DNA from: Aquibacillus albus
Lineage (GTDB): Bacteria; Bacillota; Bacilli; Bacillales; Amphibacillaceae
Direction: 5' to 3'
Assembly (NCBI RefSeq): GCF_016908325.1
Contig: NZ_JAFBDR010000005.1
Location: 124,001 to 188,000 of the forward strand
DNA: 64,000 nucleotides
This document shows, in pieces, positions 51,745 to 62,944 of the stretch; the first letter of the stretch is position 1; each line of letters starts with the position of its first letter. Under the pieces are notes generated by a model, which was given only the letters and a program-made list of their open reading frames with translations, was not told where the DNA came from and made no database searches. The position numbers were made by a program, and so were the translations under genes.

Positions 51745-53215
51745 TTCCCATTAAATATCGATCGCATTCTCTTGCCGCTTCTCTGCCTTCATTAATAGCC
51801 CATACAATTAAGCTTTGTCCTCGGCGCATATCACCAGCAGCAAATACACCATCCACTGATGTTTTATACTGCCCATAATCAGCTTTAATATTCGTTCGCT
51901 GATCAGTTTTTAAACCCATTTCCTTTATCAATTCCTGTTCAGGACCAGTAAAACCTATTGCTAACAAAACAAGTTGGGCAGGCCAAACTTTTTCTGTTCC
52001 TGGAAGTTCTTTTTTTATTCTATTTCCTTTTTCATCAATATATTGTTCTACATCAATTGTATGAACTTCTTTGACATGTCCATTTCCATCACCGACGAAC
52101 TTCTTAGTCAACACCGTATAGGCGCGAGGATCTTTGCCTAATACTGCTTCTGACTCTTTATGCCCATATTCCACACGATGAATAACAGGCCACTGTGGCC
52201 ATGGGTTTTCGTCTTCTTGTCGTTCTGATGGTTTTTTTTCATGATAGTCAAATTGTGTTAAGCTTTTACAACCATGACGAATGCTCGTTGCAAGACAATC
52301 TGTCCCAGTATCTCCTCCTCCAATAACGATTACATCTTTCCCTTTTGCAGATATATAATTTTCATCCTGAAGATTTGAATCCAACAAACTTTTCGTATTT
52401 GCATGAAGAAATTCCATCGCGAAATGAACACCTTTTAACTCTCTGCCATCTATCTTCAGATCACGATGCTTTGTAGCTCCTCCACAAAGTATAACGGCAT
52501 CAAAATCATCCCGAAGTTCGGATACAGGATAATCCTTGCCTATTTCGGTATTTGTCACGAAATTAATGCCTTCTTTTTCTAAAATATTAATACGACGCTC
52601 GACCACCTTATAAGGCAGTTTCATTTCTGGAATACCATATGTTAATAAACCACCAATCCGATCAGATCGCTCATAAACGGTAACATTGTGACCAGCTTTA
52701 TTTAGCTGAGCTGCTGCTGCCAACCCCGCTGGACCAGATCCAACTACTGCAACTAGTTTTTCTGTCCGTATTGTAGGTGGTTCTGGCTTCACCCAACCTT
52801 CATCGAAGCCCTTTTCAATAATGGAGCGCTCAATCGACCGAATCGCAACAGGCGGTTCATTAATGCCAAGTACACAAGCCCCTTCACAAGGTGCTGGACA
52901 AGCCATCCCCGTAAATTCAGGGAAGTTGTTCATTCTGTGCTCCCGTTCCAATGCTTGCTTCCACTGTCCTTGATAGACAAGGTCATTCCATTCTGGGATA
53001 AGGTGATAAACCGGACATCCAGATGTCATGCCACTTATATCTGTTCCCATATGACAGGTTGGAATGCCACAATCCATGCAACGTGCTCCCTGTTCTTTTG
53101 CCTCTTGTTCATCCATCGGAAGCTTATAATCGTTCCAATCCTTTGTTCGTTCTAAAGGATCACGTTCAGGTGTTGATTGTCGTTGATATTCTTTGAAACC
53201 TGTTGGCTTTCCCAT
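51728..53215 (-). CDS. gltB: Glutamate synthase small subunit
   Basis: The small subunit passes electrons from NADPH through FAD and Fe-S clusters to the large subunit. The 495-residue protein has the Cys-rich N-terminus (CMDCGIPTC near 46, then [15 protein letters not shown] near 100), an FAD motif [15 protein letters not shown] near 155, and an NADPH motif [11 protein letters not shown] near 298. It follows gltA with a 102-base gap. In B. subtilis this gene is gltB; in Proteobacteria it is gltD. Confidence 0.95.
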   Translation of the reverse strand: MGKPTGFKEYQRQSTPERDPLERTKDWNDYKLPMDEQEAKEQGARCMDCGIPTCHMGTDISGMTSGCPVYHLIPEWNDLVYQGQWKQALEREHRMNNFPEFTGMACPAPCEGACVLGINEPPVAIRSIERSIIEKGFDEGWVKPEPPTIRTEKLVAVVGSGPAGLAAAAQLNKAGHNVTVYERSDRIGGLLTYGIPEMKLPYKVVERRINILEKEGINFVTNTEIGKDYPVSELRDDFDAVILCGGATKHRDLKIDGRELKGVHFAMEFLHANTKSLLDSNLQDENYISAKGKDVIVIGGGDTGTDCLATSIRHGCKSLTQFDYHEKKPSERQEDENPWPQWPVIHRVEYGHKESEAVLGKDPRAYTVLTKKFVGDGNGHVKEVHTIDVEQYIDEKGNRIKKELPGTEKVWPAQLVLLAIGFTGPEQELIKEMGLKTDQRTNIKADYGQYKTSVDGVFAAGDMRRGQSLIVWAINEGREAARECDRYLMGTTQLP

Positions 53216-53317
53216 TCATTCACCCTCCAATTCCAGTTAAAATTCAGGTATGGTACATCGTTTAAACTTTCAGTAGCAAGGACTTTCATTCCTTTGTACA
53301 CTCTGCCGCTTCCAGTT

Positions 53318-56300
53318 TTACTGAATGGCCTCTACAGCTTCTTTTCCTTTTTCAAAAGCAGTCATTGCCGCTTCTTTTTTCGTCAATCCACTAGCTTCTA
53401 ATTTATGAATAATTTGTCTCATTTCTAAATAATCTTTCGGTATCACCCGAACAAACTTAGGTAAAATAGAATCCCAATTATCCAGAACCTGCTGGCCGTT
53501 AATGCTCTTTGTATATTCCACGTGTTTTTCAATCATTTGATAAACTTCTTGGGCTTCCATCTCATCGTCAATCGATTGAAGGTGAACCAATTCTTTATTA
53601 CATTTTTCTCCGAACAAATCTGACTCATCAAGGACATATGCGACTCCCCCTGACATACCAGCTGCAAAGTTTTTCCCGGTTGGACCTAATACAACGACAC
53701 GCCCTCCAGTCATGTACTCACAACCATGATCACCAACACCTTCGACGACGACATTTGCGCCACTATTCCGAACACAGAATCGTTCACCCGCAATCCCATA
53801 AATATACGCTTCACCAGACGTTGCACCATAAAAAGCAACATTACCAATAATCGTATTTTTCGATGGATCGAATGATGATTTTGTTGATGGACGAGCAGTA
53901 ATTTTACCGCCCGATAAGCCTTTTCCAACGTAGTCATTGGCATCCCCAACAAGGTTTAGTGTTAATCCTTTAGGGATAAAAGCACCAAAGCTTTGTCCGG
54001 CAGAACCTCGTAGACGCAGACGAATCGTATCCTCCGGTAACCCCTCGCTACCATATCGCTTCGTAATTTCACTACCTAACATCGTGCTTGCCGCCCGATT
54101 TATATTTCGGATACCCAGGGATGCTTTTATTGGCTTTTTATTTTCAATTGCATCCATGCATAATGGAATAAGCTCTTGCTGGTCAAGTGTTTTATCTAAT
54201 CCATGGACTTGTTCGACTGTTTGATAACGACCAACATTTTTATCTACTTCTGGTTGATAAAGCAATTTAGATAAATCAACACCTTTTGCTTTCCAATGAT
54301 CAATCGCTTCTGCCTTTTCTAGAATATCGGTACGACCAATCATTTCATTGATCGTTCGGAAACCTAGTTCAGCCATTAGTTCTCTCACTTCTTTGGCAAT
54401 GAAAAGCATGAAATTCACGACATGGTCTGGTGTTCCTGTAAATTTTTTTCGTAGCTCTGGATCTTGCGTTGCCACCCCGACAGGACATGTATTTAAATGA
54501 CAAACACGCATCATCGTACAGCCCAATACAACTAATGGAGCCGTGGAAAAGCCATACTCTTCTGCACCTAATAATGTAGCAATGACAACATCTCTTCCTG
54601 TCATCATTTTTCCATCGGTTTCTACCACAATACGATCACGTAACTTGTTCATTAATAGGGTTTGATGGGTCTCCGCAAGTCCAATTTCCCAAGGCATTCC
54701 TGTATGCTTCAGGCTTGTTCGAGGAGCTGCACCTGTTCCACCATCATAACCACTGATTAATACGAGGTCTGCACGGCCTTTGGCTACCCCGGCTGCAATG
54801 GTACCAACGCCAACAGCAGATACCAATTTGACACTAATGCGAGCCTTTTGATTTGCATTCTTTAGGTTGAAAATTAATTCGGCCAAATCTTCAATCGAGT
54901 ATATATCATGATGTGGTGGTGGTGATATTAGTCCTACTCCGGGAGTGGATCCTCTAACCTCGGCAATCCATGGATATACTTTCTTCCCAGGAAGATGTCC
55001 ACCTTCTCCAGGCTTTGCACCTTGGGCAACTTTAATTTGAATTTCATCTGCGTTCATCAAATAGTGACTCGTCACACCGAAACGACCAGATGCTACCTGC
55101 TTAATGGAGCTACGGCGTAAATCACCATTTTCATCACGGGTAAAACGGTTAGGGTCTTCCCCACCTTCCCCTGAATTACTTTTTCCACCAATTCGGTTCA
55201 TCGCTATCGCAAGTGATTCATGGGCTTCTTCACTGATCGAACCATAGGACATCGCACCTGTCTTGAATCTTTTACAAATACTCTCAATTGATTCGACTTC
55301 TTCAATTGGAATGGATTCCCTTTTCTTAAAAGAAAGAAGTCCCCGTAACGATTGTAAGTTTTTATCCGTATTCGTAATCATATTGGAATACTGCTTGAAT
55401 ACGTCATAATTATTCGTACGACAAGCATGCTGTAGCAAATGAATCGTATGTGGATTGTACTGGTGGTCTTCTCCATTTTGCCGCCATTGGAAATCATCAC
55501 CTGATTCTAAACCTTTTACTCTACCGCGATCACGATTATAGGCAATTTTATGTCGCATCATCACCTCTTGGAAAATGGTATCTAGTCCAATGCCTCCTAG
55601 ACGTGAGGCTGTTCTTGTAAAATATTTATCGATAACATCAGACCGGATGCCAACTGCTTCAAAAATTTGAGCTCCTCGGTAGCTTTGAATTGTAGAAATC
55701 CCCATTTTTGATAACACTTTGATAACACCATCGGTCGCTGATTGAATATAAGTATCTACCGCTTCATCTATGGAAGTGTCACGGATATCGCCCATCTCGA
55801 TTAATCCTTCCAACGTACGGAAGGCCAAATATGGGTTAATTCCCTCGGCACCATAGCCTAAAAGTGTTGCAAAGTGATGCACTTGACGAGCTTCCCCAGT
55901 CTCGATCAGGATGCTAACTTTTGTCCGCATTCCTTTTCGAATCAAATGATGGTGCAAACCAGATACAGCTAGCAATGCTGGTATTGCTGCTTTCTTAGTA
56001 TTCATGCCTCGATCAGATAAAATCAATAACGTCGTACCTTCAATTATTGCTTCATCCGCTTTTGCAAACAGGTCATCTAACACATGCTCCATATCTTGAT
56101 CCTTTTTCACATCAAATAAAAGCGACAATGTTTTCGCTCGGAAACCGTCCAAATCATTATGGCGTAATGTTTCTAATTGCTGATTGTTAAGTATTGGTGT
56201 TTTCAAACGAATATGTCGACAGCTTTCCGGTTCTGGCTTGACTAAGTTTCCTTCTTTACCAATCGTCGTCTCTACTGCCGTGACAACCTCTTCCCTGATC

Positions 56301-57913
56301 GCATCAATTGGTGGATTTGTCACCTGTGCAAACAGCTGCTTAAAATAGTTGTATAGAAGCTCCGGACGTTTTGATAAAACAGCGAGTGGAGAATCATACC
56401 CCATCGATCCTACCGGGTCCTTTTTATCGGTGACCATTGGCTTTAAAATCTTATTCAATTCTTCCGTCGTATAACCAAATGCCAGTTGGTGTTCAAGCAA
56501 CTGATCGGTAGATAAAATTGGGTGACTACCTTCACGAGTTTCTACGTCTTCCAAATTGATTTTGTGCTTTGATAGCCACTCTTGATAAGGCTTCTCTTTG
56601 GCAATTTGACTTTTAATCTCTTCGTCCGGAATTACTTCTCCTTTTTCTAAATCAACAAGAAGCATTTTACCTGGTTGTAGTCTATCTTTATATTCGACGT
56701 CCTCTGGTAAAATATCGAGTGCACCTACTTCAGACCCCAATACCATCATGCCATCCTTTGTTACATAATAGCGTGCAGGTCGTAGTCCATTACGATCGAG
56801 ACACGCTCCGATTTGATGACCATTGGTATACATGATTGCAGCAGGGCCATCCCAAGGCTCCATTAATGTACTGTGATATTCATAAAATGCTCGTCTTTCC
56901 TCATCCATGTGCCGATCATTCACCCACGGCTCTGGTATCATCATCATTGCAGTATGTGCTAGCGAACGTCCAGATTGATAAAGAAATTCAAAGCAATTAT
57001 CAAACATCGTTGAATCACTGCCATCTGTATCTATAACCGGTAAAACTTTTTCGAGTTGTTCTTTATTAAAAGAATCTGATTGACAAAGTTCTTCACGTGC
57101 TCGCATCCAATTGACATTACCACGGATAGTATTAAATTCACCATTGTGGGCAATGAAGCGATTTGGTTGTGCTCGTTCCCAGCTTGGAAAAGTATTCGTA
57201 CTAAATCGAGAGTGAACAATCGCAAGTGCTGATTTAAAGGCTGGATTATTCAAGTCAATGTAAAATGAGTCTAACTGCTCTGGTATCAACATGCCCTTAT
57301 ATACAATCGTCGATGTTGACAAACTACAGATGTAGGTGTTCTGATCATCTTCTATTCCTTCTAGACCCTGTAACTTGCTCTCTGCTAACTTTCGGATAAT
57401 ATATAGCTTTCTTTCAAATTCTTCCCGAGTGTTAATATCATTGGACGGGGTAATAAAAACCTGACGAATATATGGTTTTACCTTCTTGGCATAGTCACCA
57501 AGAAAGGCATCATTCACCGGAACAGTACGCCAGCCGATTACTTGTTGTCCTTCTTGTTCAATAATACTTTGTAATTTTTGCTCACTTTTTTTCCTGATCT
57601 TCGGGTCTTGTGGTAGAAAAACCATTCCTACGCCATACTTTCCTTCATCTGGAAGATCAATGTCTAAATCCTGACATTTATCCAGAAAAAAAGTATGCGG
57701 AATTTGTGTAAGGATCCCAGCACCATCTCCAGTGCTTGTATCTGCAGATTGTCCACCTCGATGCTCTAAATTACAAAGAATTGTCACCGCATGCTGAACA
57801 ATATCATTCGATCTTTTTCCATTTATGTTCGCAATCATCCCAATCCCGCATGCTTCATGCTCATTTTCTGGATGATATAATCCTTGAGGAGCTGGATATC
57901 CATAACGTCTCAT
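53318..57913 (-). CDS. gltA: Glutamate synthase large subunit
   Basis: This makes glutamate from glutamine and 2-oxoglutarate. At 1,531 residues it has the four expected domains. The catalytic Cys22 is in HEACGIGM and implies removal of a 21-residue propeptide. The glutaminase domain runs to about residue 430. The synthase domain binds FMN and a [3Fe-4S] cluster with Cys in [17 protein letters not shown]-terminal beta helix contains the repeats [15 protein letters not shown] and [12 protein letters not shown]. It is downstream of ectB on the same strand. The regulator gltC is absent here. Confidence 0.96.
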   Translation of the reverse strand: MRRYGYPAPQGLYHPENEHEACGIGMIANINGKRSNDIVQHAVTILCNLEHRGGQSADTSTGDGAGILTQIPHTFFLDKCQDLDIDLPDEGKYGVGMVFLPQDPKIRKKSEQKLQSIIEQEGQQVIGWRTVPVNDAFLGDYAKKVKPYIRQVFITPSNDINTREEFERKLYIIRKLAESKLQGLEGIEDDQNTYICSLSTSTIVYKGMLIPEQLDSFYIDLNNPAFKSALAIVHSRFSTNTFPSWERAQPNRFIAHNGEFNTIRGNVNWMRAREELCQSDSFNKEQLEKVLPVIDTDGSDSTMFDNCFEFLYQSGRSLAHTAMMMIPEPWVNDRHMDEERRAFYEYHSTLMEPWDGPAAIMYTNGHQIGACLDRNGLRPARYYVTKDGMMVLGSEVGALDILPEDVEYKDRLQPGKMLLVDLEKGEVIPDEEIKSQIAKEKPYQEWLSKHKINLEDVETREGSHPILSTDQLLEHQLAFGYTTEELNKILKPMVTDKKDPVGSMGYDSPLAVLSKRPELLYNYFKQLFAQVTNPPIDAIREEVVTAVETTIGKEGNLVKPEPESCRHIRLKTPILNNQQLETLRHNDLDGFRAKTLSLLFDVKKDQDMEHVLDDLFAKADEAIIEGTTLLILSDRGMNTKKAAIPALLAVSGLHHHLIRKGMRTKVSILIETGEARQVHHFATLLGYGAEGINPYLAFRTLEGLIEMGDIRDTSIDEAVDTYIQSATDGVIKVLSKMGISTIQSYRGAQIFEAVGIRSDVIDKYFTRTASRLGGIGLDTIFQEVMMRHKIAYNRDRGRVKGLESGDDFQWRQNGEDHQYNPHTIHLLQHACRTNNYDVFKQYSNMITNTDKNLQSLRGLLSFKKRESIPIEEVESIESICKRFKTGAMSYGSISEEAHESLAIAMNRIGGKSNSGEGGEDPNRFTRDENGDLRRSSIKQVASGRFGVTSHYLMNADEIQIKVAQGAKPGEGGHLPGKKVYPWIAEVRGSTPGVGLISPPPHHDIYSIEDLAELIFNLKNANQKARISVKLVSAVGVGTIAAGVAKGRADLVLISGYDGGTGAAPRTSLKHTGMPWEIGLAETHQTLLMNKLRDRIVVETDGKMMTGRDVVIATLLGAEEYGFSTAPLVVLGCTMMRVCHLNTCPVGVATQDPELRKKFTGTPDHVVNFMLFIAKEVRELMAELGFRTINEMIGRTDILEKAEAIDHWKAKGVDLSKLLYQPEVDKNVGRYQTVEQVHGLDKTLDQQELIPLCMDAIENKKPIKASLGIRNINRAASTMLGSEITKRYGSEGLPEDTIRLRLRGSAGQSFGAFIPKGLTLNLVGDANDYVGKGLSGGKITARPSTKSSFDPSKNTIIGNVAFYGATSGEAYIYGIAGERFCVRNSGANVVVEGVGDHGCEYMTGGRVVVLGPTGKNFAAGMSGGVAYVLDESDLFGEKCNKELVHLQSIDDEMEAQEVYQMIEKHVEYTKSINGQQVLDNWDSILPKFVRVIPKDYLEMRQIIHKLEASGLTKKEAAMTAFEKGKEAVEAIQ

Positions 57914-57950
57914 AACAACATCCCTTCTCTCGTTCTGTTATTGAATAGAA

Positions 57951-58000
57951 GGGACTGTCCCCGACACGCGGACAAATGTCCACGGACGGGGTCAGACCCC
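57951..58000. repeat. Triple-palindrome repeat between ectB and gltA
   Basis: Three short palindromes follow in 50 bases: GGGACTGTCCC, GGACAAATGTCC and GGGGTCAGACCCC. The last ends one base from the ectB stop codon. The motif GGGGTCAGACCCC recurs in inverted form at 61244-61256. This has the look of a REP-type mobile palindrome; transcripts of ectB would fold it into a terminator-like hairpin. Confidence 0.7.
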
Positions 58001-58001
58001 T

Positions 58002-59282
58002 TTATTTATTTTTTAATACTTCTTTAATGCTTTCTTCTAAGATAGCTAGTCCTTCGTCTAATGCTTTGTCGTCAATGTTTAGTGGGGGCATTACTTTAAT
58101 TACTTGATCATCAATTCCTGCAGTTTCTAGAATTAAGCCTTTTTCAAATGCGGAGCAGCAGATAGCATCTGCTAATCCATCTACATCACAAACTAATCCT
58201 TGCATTAAGCCTCTTCCCCGTACACTTCCATTAAGCTTTGGATATTTTTCCGCAAGAGATTTTAAAAATTCTTGAACTTTTTCTCCCTTTTTATTTACTT
58301 CATTTGTTAACGTGTCATCCTCCCAAAAACTTAAAGCTTCTGTGGCCGTAACAAATGCTAAATTGTTCCCTCTAAAAGTACCGTTATGTTCACCAGGATC
58401 CCAAATGTCATGTTCTGGCTTAATTAATGTCAATGCAAATGGAAGTCCATAACCCCCGATTGATTTAGATAAACAAATAATATCCGGCTTTATTCCTGCT
58501 GGTTCAAAGCTAAAGAACGGTCCTGTCCGACCAACACCAGCTTGAATATCATCAACAATTAAAAAGATTTCCAACTTTTTGCAAAGAGCTTCCAACCGTT
58601 TTAACCAATCAAAGCTAGAGACATTAATACCGCCCTCTCCTTGAACGGTTTCTAGAATTATTGCGGCTGGCTTCGAAACACCACTACCTTTATCCTCCAA
58701 AAAACGTTCGATATATTGAACGGAATCGGTTTGATTATCAATAAAATTGTCATATGGCATCACAACTGTATTATGCAGAGAAACACCTGCGCCATGTCTT
58801 TTCGATTGGTTACCAGTAATGGACAAGGAACCTAATGTCATCCCATGAAACGCATTTGTAAAGCTCATAACGGTTTCACGGCCAGTTACTTTTCTTGCTA
58901 ATTTCAAAGCACTTTCCACTGAATTCGTTCCAGTAGGACCAGGGAACATTACCTTATACTCCATATTCCTTGGACTTAAAATTGTACTTTGTAATTTTTC
59001 AATAAATTCTTCCTTTGCTGTCGTTGCCATATCCAAGCCATGAGTAACACCATCACTCTCTATATAAGCCATTAATTTTTCTTTCATTTTCGGATGGTTA
59101 TGTCCATAATTTAGCGCCCCTGCGCCAGCGAAGAAATCGATAAACTCATTTCCCTCTCCATCCCAAAGCTTATATCCTTGGGCTTTTGTAAATATAGTCG
59201 GGAAACTACGGCAATAACTTCTTACTTCAGATTCATGTTGTTTAAAAACATCTAAGTTTGTTTTTTCTCCTATCGATGCCAA
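58002..59282 (-). CDS. ectB: Diaminobutyrate--2-oxoglutarate aminotransferase EctB
   Basis: EctB makes L-2,4-diaminobutyrate from aspartate semialdehyde with glutamate as amino donor. The 426-residue protein is a class III PLP aminotransferase. Markers are [39 protein letters not shown], the PLP partner Asp in [11 protein letters not shown] and the Lys in [10 protein letters not shown]. It is 26 bases after ectA. The gene for EctC, ectoine synthase, would be expected next, but gltA follows instead. Confidence 0.93.
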   Translation of the reverse strand: MASIGEKTNLDVFKQHESEVRSYCRSFPTIFTKAQGYKLWDGEGNEFIDFFAGAGALNYGHNHPKMKEKLMAYIESDGVTHGLDMATTAKEEFIEKLQSTILSPRNMEYKVMFPGPTGTNSVESALKLARKVTGRETVMSFTNAFHGMTLGSLSITGNQSKRHGAGVSLHNTVVMPYDNFIDNQTDSVQYIERFLEDKGSGVSKPAAIILETVQGEGGINVSSFDWLKRLEALCKKLEIFLIVDDIQAGVGRTGPFFSFEPAGIKPDIICLSKSIGGYGLPFALTLIKPEHDIWDPGEHNGTFRGNNLAFVTATEALSFWEDDTLTNEVNKKGEKVQEFLKSLAEKYPKLNGSVRGRGLMQGLVCDVDGLADAICCSAFEKGLILETAGIDDQVIKVMPPLNIDDKALDEGLAILEESIKEVLKNK

Positions 59283-59308
59283 TTTTTTACTCCTCCTTGT
59301 CTTTATTA

Positions 59309-59803
59309 TTAATGAATAGGCCCTATTTGATACGTTTGTTCAGGCTCATGGTTTTCATTTGGAAATACCTCTGGAGATATAGATTCTATCTTTTTCATTT
59401 CCGTCTCAAAATTTTCAGCTAACTTTTTAAACAGAGCTTGTGAAGCTTTATTTGATGGAGAAATTGTTGTTTCCAGATATTTAACATTTGAAAGTTCTTC
59501 TCTGCTAAGCAGTTCTTGTAATAGTGAGGAAGCAAGTCCCTTCCCCCTTTGACTTTCATCTACAGCCACTTGCCATATAAATAAAGTATTTTGCTTTTCA
59601 GGAAGTAAAAATGCAGAGACAAACCCTACAATTTCCCCCTGATGTTCAGCAACAATACACGTATTTTTAAAATATTTGGACAGAATCAGGTAATAATATG
59701 CAGAATTCAAATCCAGAACTTGCGTTTTGCGTATTAGTCTCCATATATTTGATCCATCTTCTAATGTTGGTTTACGAAGTTCAACTGATTTAGTCAGTAA
59801 CAG
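59309..59803 (-). CDS. ectA: Diaminobutyrate acetyltransferase EctA, probable CTG start
   Basis: EctA acetylates diaminobutyrate to N-gamma-acetyl-diaminobutyrate, the ectoine precursor. It is a GNAT protein, with [29 protein letters not shown], and the acetyl-CoA loop [16 protein letters not shown] near residue 88. There is no ATG near the N-terminus. A GGGAGG site lies 7 bases before a CTG at 59803 (then TTACTGACT), making CTG the best start; a TTG at 59818 lacks any site. Length is about 164 residues. It is divergent from lysC. Confidence 0.82.
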   Translation of the reverse strand: MLLTKSVELRKPTLEDGSNIWRLIRKTQVLDLNSAYYYLILSKYFKNTCIVAEHQGEIVGFVSAFLLPEKQNTLFIWQVAVDESQRGKGLASSLLQELLSREELSNVKYLETTISPSNKASQALFKKLAENFETEMKKIESISPEVFPNENHEPEQTYQIGPIH

Positions 59804-59964
59804 GTTAATTCCTCCCAACTTTTTTAAAAAATTGTTATAAAAACTTTAAAGTTATCAAATATTTTTCACCAAAAAATTGAATTTAATCCTACAAATTCGC
59901 AAATATTATAAATAACATGTTAGTTAATTTTATGAAATGACCCGAAGGAAGGTGGGATCTGACC

Positions 59965-61203
59965 ATGGGAATTATTGTTCAAAAATATGGAGGTACTTCC
60001 GTTGGTAATGTTAAGAAAATTAAACAAGTAGCAGAACGAGTAAAAAAAACGATTCAAGACGGGCAGCAAGTTATTGTCGTTGTGTCAGCAATGGGGGATA
60101 CAACAGACGAATTAGTTTCATTAATGCATGAAGTAACAGATCATCCACCTCGACGAGAAATGGATATGATGTTAACAACAGGAGAGCAAATTTCAATCGC
60201 CCTTTTATCCACCGTCTTACAGGAATTAAATGTTCCTTCTATCTCCTATACTGGATGGCAAGCTGGAATTGAAACCGAAGCAGTATTTGGTAATGCGAGA
60301 ATTTTGGATATTAATACAGATCGAATCATTGAATCATTAAATGAAGAAAAAGTGGTAATTGTTGCAGGATTCCAAGGGCTAACTGAAAAAGAAGAAATTG
60401 CAACATTAGGAAGAGGAGGTTCAGATACATCTGCTGTAGCTCTTGCAGCTGCGGTTAATGCTGATCATTGTGAGATTAATACTGATGTTGATGGTGTATA
60501 TAGCACAGATCCTCGAATCGTTCCGAATGCTAGAAAACTTCCTACGATTTCTCATGATGAAATGTTAGAAATGGCTGCTTTAGGAGCATCTGTTATTCAC
60601 CCAAGAGCAGTAGAGCTTGCAAAAGTACATGGTGTCAGAATTATGATCCGATCTAGTTTTTCAGACATTGAAGGAACTCTAATTAAGGAGGCAAATAATA
60701 TGGAAAAAGAAATGGTCGTTAGTGGGGTTGCTTATGACACAGACATCATAAAAATAGAGGTATTAAAAATGCCTAATCAAGTTGGCATAACATCGAATTT
60801 ATTTGATTATATTGCCAAAGAAAATATTAATGTTGACATGATTGTTTTAAGTGAACACGGAACAGATACGTTTAATGTTGCATTCACCGTTAATAATCAA
60901 GAAGCAGAGCGTACAATTAAAATATTAAATGATCATAAAGATGAATTGAAATTTGAGGATGCTTTTTATCAAGACGGTGTTGCAAAAGTATCAATAATCG
61001 GTTCTGGTATGGTTACCAACCCAGGCGTTGCTGCAAAAATGTTTACTGTGTTAAGCGATAAGAATATACCAATAAAAATGATTAACACTTCTGAAATTAA
61101 AGTTTCCTGTGTTATCCCCGAAAAAGAAGGGAAAAAAGCAGTTAAACTGTTACATAGCGCATATGATTTAGACACAGAAAATGAAACCATGGTAGAAATC
61201 TAA
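59965..61203 (+). CDS. lysC: Aspartokinase (LysC type), with internal start for the small subunit
   Basis: Aspartokinase makes aspartyl phosphate, the first step toward lysine, threonine, methionine and also diaminobutyrate. The 412-residue protein begins GIIVQKYGGTSVGNV and contains GRGGSDTSAVALAAA near 152 and NTDVDGVYSTDPR near 172; two ACT domains lie after 260. At codon 246 an in-frame ATG (60700) has AAGGAGG 8 bases upstream, as in B. subtilis lysC, where the beta subunit starts within the alpha gene. It divides an intergenic region with ectA. No lysine riboswitch is seen. Confidence 0.93.
   Translation: MGIIVQKYGGTSVGNVKKIKQVAERVKKTIQDGQQVIVVVSAMGDTTDELVSLMHEVTDHPPRREMDMMLTTGEQISIALLSTVLQELNVPSISYTGWQAGIETEAVFGNARILDINTDRIIESLNEEKVVIVAGFQGLTEKEEIATLGRGGSDTSAVALAAAVNADHCEINTDVDGVYSTDPRIVPNARKLPTISHDEMLEMAALGASVIHPRAVELAKVHGVRIMIRSSFSDIEGTLIKEANNMEKEMVVSGVAYDTDIIKIEVLKMPNQVGITSNLFDYIAKENINVDMIVLSEHGTDTFNVAFTVNNQEAERTIKILNDHKDELKFEDAFYQDGVAKVSIIGSGMVTNPGVAAKMFTVLSDKNIPIKMINTSEIKVSCVIPEKEGKKAVKLLHSAYDLDTENETMVEI
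60685..60702 (+). promoter_or_regulatory. Internal ribosome site and start within lysC
   Basis: AAGGAGG at 60685-60691 is followed 8 bases later by ATG at 60700, in frame with lysC (codon 246). Translation would give a 167-residue protein containing only the two ACT domains. This decides a second start in the same gene. Confidence 0.85.
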
Positions 61204-61242
61204 CACATACGCTATCACATTCCATATCCATTTATTTACAGG

Positions 61243-61258
61243 AGGGGTCTGACCCCTT
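61243..61258. repeat. Short palindromic repeat after lysC
   Basis: AGGGGTCTGACCCCTT is the inverted form of the element at 57988-58000. It lies one base beyond the stop codon of the RNase HI-like gene and is preceded by AGGAGG-like bases. It may act as a terminator for both converging genes. Confidence 0.7.
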
Positions 61259-61259
61259 C

Positions 61260-61925
61260 TTATTTATTTTGTTCTATCTCACTTGTGCTCGAGATTTCAG
61301 TGTCCTTCAATGCTTGTGAGGCTAAATGGTCTGCTTCTCTATTCTTTTTTCTAGAGACTACTTCGTATATCGGATCAATTCCTAGTTGGTCCAGCTTCTT
61401 TTCAATTCGATCTGCCCATTTATTTAATTCTTCTTCCACACACGGCCATTCGCCATCTAACTGATTAATCACAACTTGGGAATCACCTATAAAGGTAACT
61501 GGTAAATGATGAACCCCTAAAAGCTCCAACTCCTGTAAACTAAGATGAAGTGCGGCATACTCTGCTTCATTATTTGTGTTAAGCTCATCTACTTGAGCGT
61601 TTTTACGAAGCCGCAATGATTTGTTATTTTGCTCATAATAAATCGCACAGCCCAAGCCTGATTTTTTTGTTTCTAAATCAAAACCACCATCAAAATAAAC
61701 GGTCACATTATGTGGTTCAGTTTGAATACCCTCCAAATATTTGTTTAGCTCCTTCGTCGTCCATGTATTCTCACGTCTATCAATGAATGTTATATGTTTG
61801 ACACGACCAGTCTTTTCCAAGTCTTCAGCAATAACTAATGCTTCCCCTGCTCGCATTTCATCCGAGCTAAACGTTGTTTCTAACCCTTTTCTTGTTTTAT
61901 AGGTAACTTCTATTCTGACATTCAT
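61260..61925 (-). CDS. RNase HI-like protein
   Basis: A cytosolic RNase H fold protein of 221 residues. The acidic active-site residues are visible: Asp in YFDGGFDLE near 85, Glu in TNNEAEYAAL near 126, Asp in IGDSQVVINQ near 156, and Asp in READHLASQ near 206. Residues 1-70 form a separate N-terminal domain resembling YpeP/YpdQ-type proteins. It may digest RNA-DNA hybrids. AGGAGGG lies upstream of the ATG. Confidence 0.8.
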   Translation of the reverse strand: MNVRIEVTYKTRKGLETTFSSDEMRAGEALVIAEDLEKTGRVKHITFIDRRENTWTTKELNKYLEGIQTEPHNVTVYFDGGFDLETKKSGLGCAIYYEQNNKSLRLRKNAQVDELNTNNEAEYAALHLSLQELELLGVHHLPVTFIGDSQVVINQLDGEWPCVEEELNKWADRIEKKLDQLGIDPIYEVVSRKKNREADHLASQALKDTEISSTSEIEQNK

Positions 61926-61996
61926 GAAAAAGCCCTCCTAGCAATGCTAAAATTTTTAGTCTGTATAGTTTCTATTATGACAAATTGTAAGAAACC

Positions 61997-62944
61997 TTAC
62001 TCATTTATGAATTGATGAATAAACGAACAAACTAATTCTCTAATAGGTCTGGATTCATTAAACAATGCATGTTTCCCGTTTTCAATGTAAACGACTTTGG
62101 AATCCGGAAAACTTTCGGTTAAAAATTTTATGTTGTATTTCCAATCCACAGTTTCATCGTCAGTCCCTTGAATAATACAAGTTTTTGTATGAACAGGACG
62201 ATATGATTGTATCTTTTCGTTCCACTCAATTAACGCGTCTGTCCAATCTAATGGAATTACATCAGGTTGTAATGGGTCTGAGCGTACAAAATCGAGATAT
62301 TGATGGCTAGAAGAATTTTTCCGAAAATTTCTCTTAACTCTTTGGATAAAAGGAACTGCTTTCATTAGGTAAATACCTATCTTGGTTAAATACCAAAAAT
62401 TTGACCTAACCAACGGTGCTACAAAAATAACTTTTTCAAACGAATGATTCACATGTTTTAAAGCGTAATTAGAGAGAATTGCACCACCCGTACTATGACC
62501 AATAGCATAAAATGGGCCATCCAACTCCTCCTTAACTTTTTCCATGAGTGTTTCGAGTGTCAAGACATAGTCTTCAAATTTATTAATAGAAGCGGCATCT
62601 CCATCTGAAAGTCCATGCCCCTGTAAATCGTAACTGACAACTGTATACTGATGCTCATTTAAAAAGTTAATAATATGTCTTAAATGTCCGACATGATCCA
62701 AATAACCATGTAATAAAATGACTGTTCCTTTACTTGATTTCGGAGCAAACATCTGTACAATAACTTTTGCTTTTCCTATTTCTACTTTTCCAAAATGAAA
62801 CGCAATTTTTTCATGATTGAAATCATAATAATTTAAGTATTCCTTGAGGTCAGCATTCATTTCAACCGGTGTATGAAAATCAAACGTCTGATTATTGCTC
62901 GATAACCGATCGAATACCTTTTTCATCTCTATTGTCTTGTCCAT
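61997..62944 (-). CDS. Alpha/beta hydrolase (lysophospholipase-like)
   Basis: The 315-residue protein is a serine hydrolase of the monoglyceride lipase type. The nucleophile is in AIGHSTGGAIL near 134, with an oxyanion HGYLDH near 75, the Asp in GTDDETVD near 258 and the His in ENGKHALF near 286. It has no signal peptide. The start is the ATG at 62944, 7 bases after AAGGGG. The substrate is probably a lipid or a monoacylglycerol. Confidence 0.8.
   Translation of the reverse strand: MDKTIEMKKVFDRLSSNNQTFDFHTPVEMNADLKEYLNYYDFNHEKIAFHFGKVEIGKAKVIVQMFAPKSSKGTVILLHGYLDHVGHLRHIINFLNEHQYTVVSYDLQGHGLSDGDAASINKFEDYVLTLETLMEKVKEELDGPFYAIGHSTGGAILSNYALKHVNHSFEKVIFVAPLVRSNFWYLTKIGIYLMKAVPFIQRVKRNFRKNSSSHQYLDFVRSDPLQPDVIPLDWTDALIEWNEKIQSYRPVHTKTCIIQGTDDETVDWKYNIKFLTESFPDSKVVYIENGKHALFNESRPIRELVCSFIHQFINE

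Noticed and set aside
59819-59964. Lysine riboswitch upstream of lysC
   Set aside because: The gap is too short for a full L box, and I see no conserved L-box segments or terminator.
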